A stretch of 11,554 bases of DNA from Myxococcales bacterium UBA1660 (GTDB lineage Bacteria; Myxococcota_A; Polyangia; Polyangiales; Houyiibacteriaceae). The notes beneath the pieces were generated by a model, which did no database searches, was not told the DNA's origin, and saw nothing but the letters and a program-made list of their open reading frames with translations. A program made the translations under genes and the position numbers. Position 1 is the stretch's first letter, and each line of letters begins with the position of its first letter. Below, one piece after another: positions 10,350-11,554 of this stretch. The stretch is from NCBI GenBank assembly GCA_002320815.1, contig DCLA01000009.1, forward strand, positions 1 through 11,554, given 5' to 3'.

Positions 10350-11323
10350 GCGGGTCGCTGCTGGGTGATGCAATGGAAAGCCCCGCCACCCTCGATGATG
10401 GCGCGTCCGCTGAGCCCGACCACCTCGCGGTCCGGGAAGAGGCGCTGGAGGGTCGCGATCGCCTCGGCATCGGCCGCGACGCCGTAGGTGGGGACGATCA
10501 GCCGGTCGTTGGCCAGGTAGTAGTTGGCGTAGCTTGCGGCGAGGATTTCCCCGTCGCCATCCAGCACCGCGCCGGGGGAGGGCATGGTGTGTACCTCGAG
10601 GCGCCGACCCCGGGCGTCGGTCAGCGAGTGGAGCTGCTCCTGGGCCGCGAGCAGCATCGCACCGTTGGGGTCACCGCCGGAGCCCGCCATGGTGACCACC
10701 ACGCCGGGCTTCACGAAGCGGATCAACGTGTCCACGTGACCGTCGGTGTGATCGTTGGCCAGCATGGCCTCCACCCGGAGGAGCTTCTCGGCGCCGGTGA
10801 CCCGCTGCATCTGCTCGGCTTCGAAGTCGGGGGTGGTCCCGGCTCGCTCGGCCAGGCGCCGGAGCCACGACTCGGTGGTCAGGAGAGTGCCCTCCCCATC
10901 GACCTCGATGCCGCCCCCTTCGAAGATGAAATCGTGCTTCCGCGCCCGCAGGCCGAAGGCCTCGGCGACCCGCGGCGAGACATCCTCGTCGCCGGGCATG
11001 GGGAACTTCCCGCCCCACCCGTCGAAGTGGAAGACCAGCGCCAGCTCACCCTCGTCGTCGCGCGCCATCACCGGGAGCGAGTCCCGGGTCCAGGCGTCGC
11101 CCACCACCATTCGGTGGATCCGCACGCCGTCGCCGAGGCCCGCCGGAGCCTCCGTCCCGGGATCGACGAGGAGATCGACGGGCTCGGTCGTCGCGATGGC
11201 CTGAACCAACGCTCGATGCTCTCGCTGAGCGGCGGCGAGATCGGGCCATTCGTGGGCGAGATGGGGCCAAGCCATCCAGCAGCTGGCGTGCGGGGCGTGC
11301 TCGGCGGGGACGAAGAGCGTCAT
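10346..11323 (-). CDS. aguA: Agmatine deiminase
   Basis: AguA is a cytosolic enzyme of the PAD/agmatine deiminase (guanidino-group-modifying) superfamily. It converts agmatine to N-carbamoylputrescine plus ammonia. Visible motifs in order are DAWTRDS (76-82, Asp81), the FEGGGIEVDGEG loop (134-145, Glu135), DHTDGHVD (191-198, His196 and Asp198) and the C-terminal GGGAFHCITQQ with nucleophile Cys318. At 325 residues it is shorter than the well-studied enzymes of about 345-370, but no key residue is missing. The start is supported by AGAGG (complement of 11329-11333) five bases upstream. It directly precedes aguB with a 4-base overlap, so the pair forms an operon for putrescine synthesis from agmatine. 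No arginine decarboxylase is in the window, so the agmatine source is elsewhere. Confidence 0.95.
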
Positions 11324-11375
11324 GGGGACCTCTGTTGCATGGCCGGGGGACGGAATCCACGAGAAGTGCGGCTCA

Positions 11376-11416
11376 GTGAGGCGCGCTCACCCATCCGTGA
11401 AATGGCGTCATTTCAC
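11376..11416. promoter_or_regulatory. Operator-like inverted repeats upstream of aguA
   Basis: The main element is GTGAAATG (11397-11404) and CATTTCAC (11409-11416), perfect 8-base arms around GCGT. A smaller one, GTGAG (11376-11380) with CTCAC (11386-11390), lies next to it and has the same GTGA/TCAC ends. The main palindrome starts 73 bases upstream of the aguA start and ends 72 bases before the -24 element at 11489. It could serve the aguAB operon, the rightward promoter, or both. The regulator is unknown. Confidence 0.5.
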
Positions 11417-11430
11417 CGATGCATCCCTCA

Positions 11431-11452
11431 GATGGGTTAGATGAAGCCCATC
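11431..11452. repeat. GATGGG / CCCATC inverted pair
   Basis: GATGGG (11431-11436) and CCCATC (11447-11452) are separated by ten bases. A third copy of the hexamer, CCCATC, is at 11390-11395, touching the main palindrome. Spaced copies of one hexamer in an intergenic region are compatible with multiple binding sites for one regulator, though six bases is short enough to recur by chance. Confidence 0.3.
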
Positions 11453-11486
11453 AAGGAAATCATTGGACTTTTGCCGGCGGGAATCG

Positions 11487-11503
11487 TTGGCACGGCGTTA
11501 GCA
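11487..11503 (+). promoter_or_regulatory. Sigma-54 (-24/-12) promoter candidate reading out of the window
   Basis: TTGGCACG (11487-11494) is an exact match to the -24 box. After GCGT (11495-11498) comes TAGCA (11499-11503), which matches the -12 box TTGCA at four of five positions. The essential GG (11489-11490) and GC (11501-11502) are ten bases apart, as required. Transcription would start near 11513, reading rightwards. Inverted repeats 70-115 bases upstream are suitably placed for an enhancer-binding protein. The gene driven, if any, is beyond the window. Confidence 0.5.
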
Positions 11504-11542
11504 ATAGTATCTGACCGAAGCGGCGAACTGCTGAGCGTCGTT

Positions 11543-11554
11543 CCCCCCCCCCCC
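11543..11554. repeat. Run of 12 C at the window end
   Basis: The last 12 bases are all C. This may be a true homopolymer, or a sequencing or assembly artefact at a contig end. Confidence 0.7.

Noticed and set aside
11376..11390. CRP/FNR-type site GTGA...TCAC
   Set aside because: The spacing is seven rather than six bases and the outer T and A of TGTGA/TCACA are missing. It is kept only as a generic small inverted repeat.

Overview
The window is very GC-rich. It has strong third-position G/C bias, tight gene packing and several 4-base start/stop overlaps. Together with the gene types this suggests a high-GC Gram-negative bacterium, possibly Myxococcota or a related deltaproteobacterial lineage. 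That placement is inference: there is no rRNA or other phylogenetic marker here beyond ClpB. The left edge is an 8-base tandem repeat and the right edge is a run of 12 C, so both ends may be places where an assembly broke.

Layout. (1) 1-2978, plus strand: the octamer repeat, a glyoxylate/hydroxypyruvate reductase-type D-2-hydroxyacid dehydrogenase, and a DUF2723-family (GT-C type) multi-pass membrane protein joined to it by a GTGA overlap. (2) 2983-3531, minus strand: a small lipoprotein of unknown function. (3) 3532-6336, plus strand: a roughly 200-base leader with several inverted repeats, then a complete ClpB disaggregase. (4) 6350-6378: a strong hairpin between convergent genes. (5) 6403-7634, minus strand: thiE followed by a DUF4178-like membrane-anchored protein, joined by an ATGA overlap. 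(6) 7723-9519, plus strand: a DUF2079 polytopic membrane protein. (7) 9498-11323, minus strand: aguA and aguB, joined by an ATGA overlap. (8) 11324-11554: a more AT-rich intergenic region with inverted repeats and a good match to a sigma-54 (-24/-12) promoter pointing out of the window.

How the genes work together. AguA and AguB form a complete two-step route from agmatine through N-carbamoylputrescine to putrescine. ThiE makes thiamine phosphate. ClpB is a stand-alone stress chaperone. DUF2723 and DUF2079 proteins are both likely lipid-linked-sugar glycosyltransferases of the GT-C type, but no glycan-biosynthesis cluster surrounds them. Most of the window is ordinary chromosomal housekeeping. 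I see no mobile element, CRISPR array, tRNA, rRNA or defence system. The parts most worth a second look are the regulatory DNA at the right end, the structured clpB leader, and the terminator-like hairpin inside the start of the lipoprotein gene.
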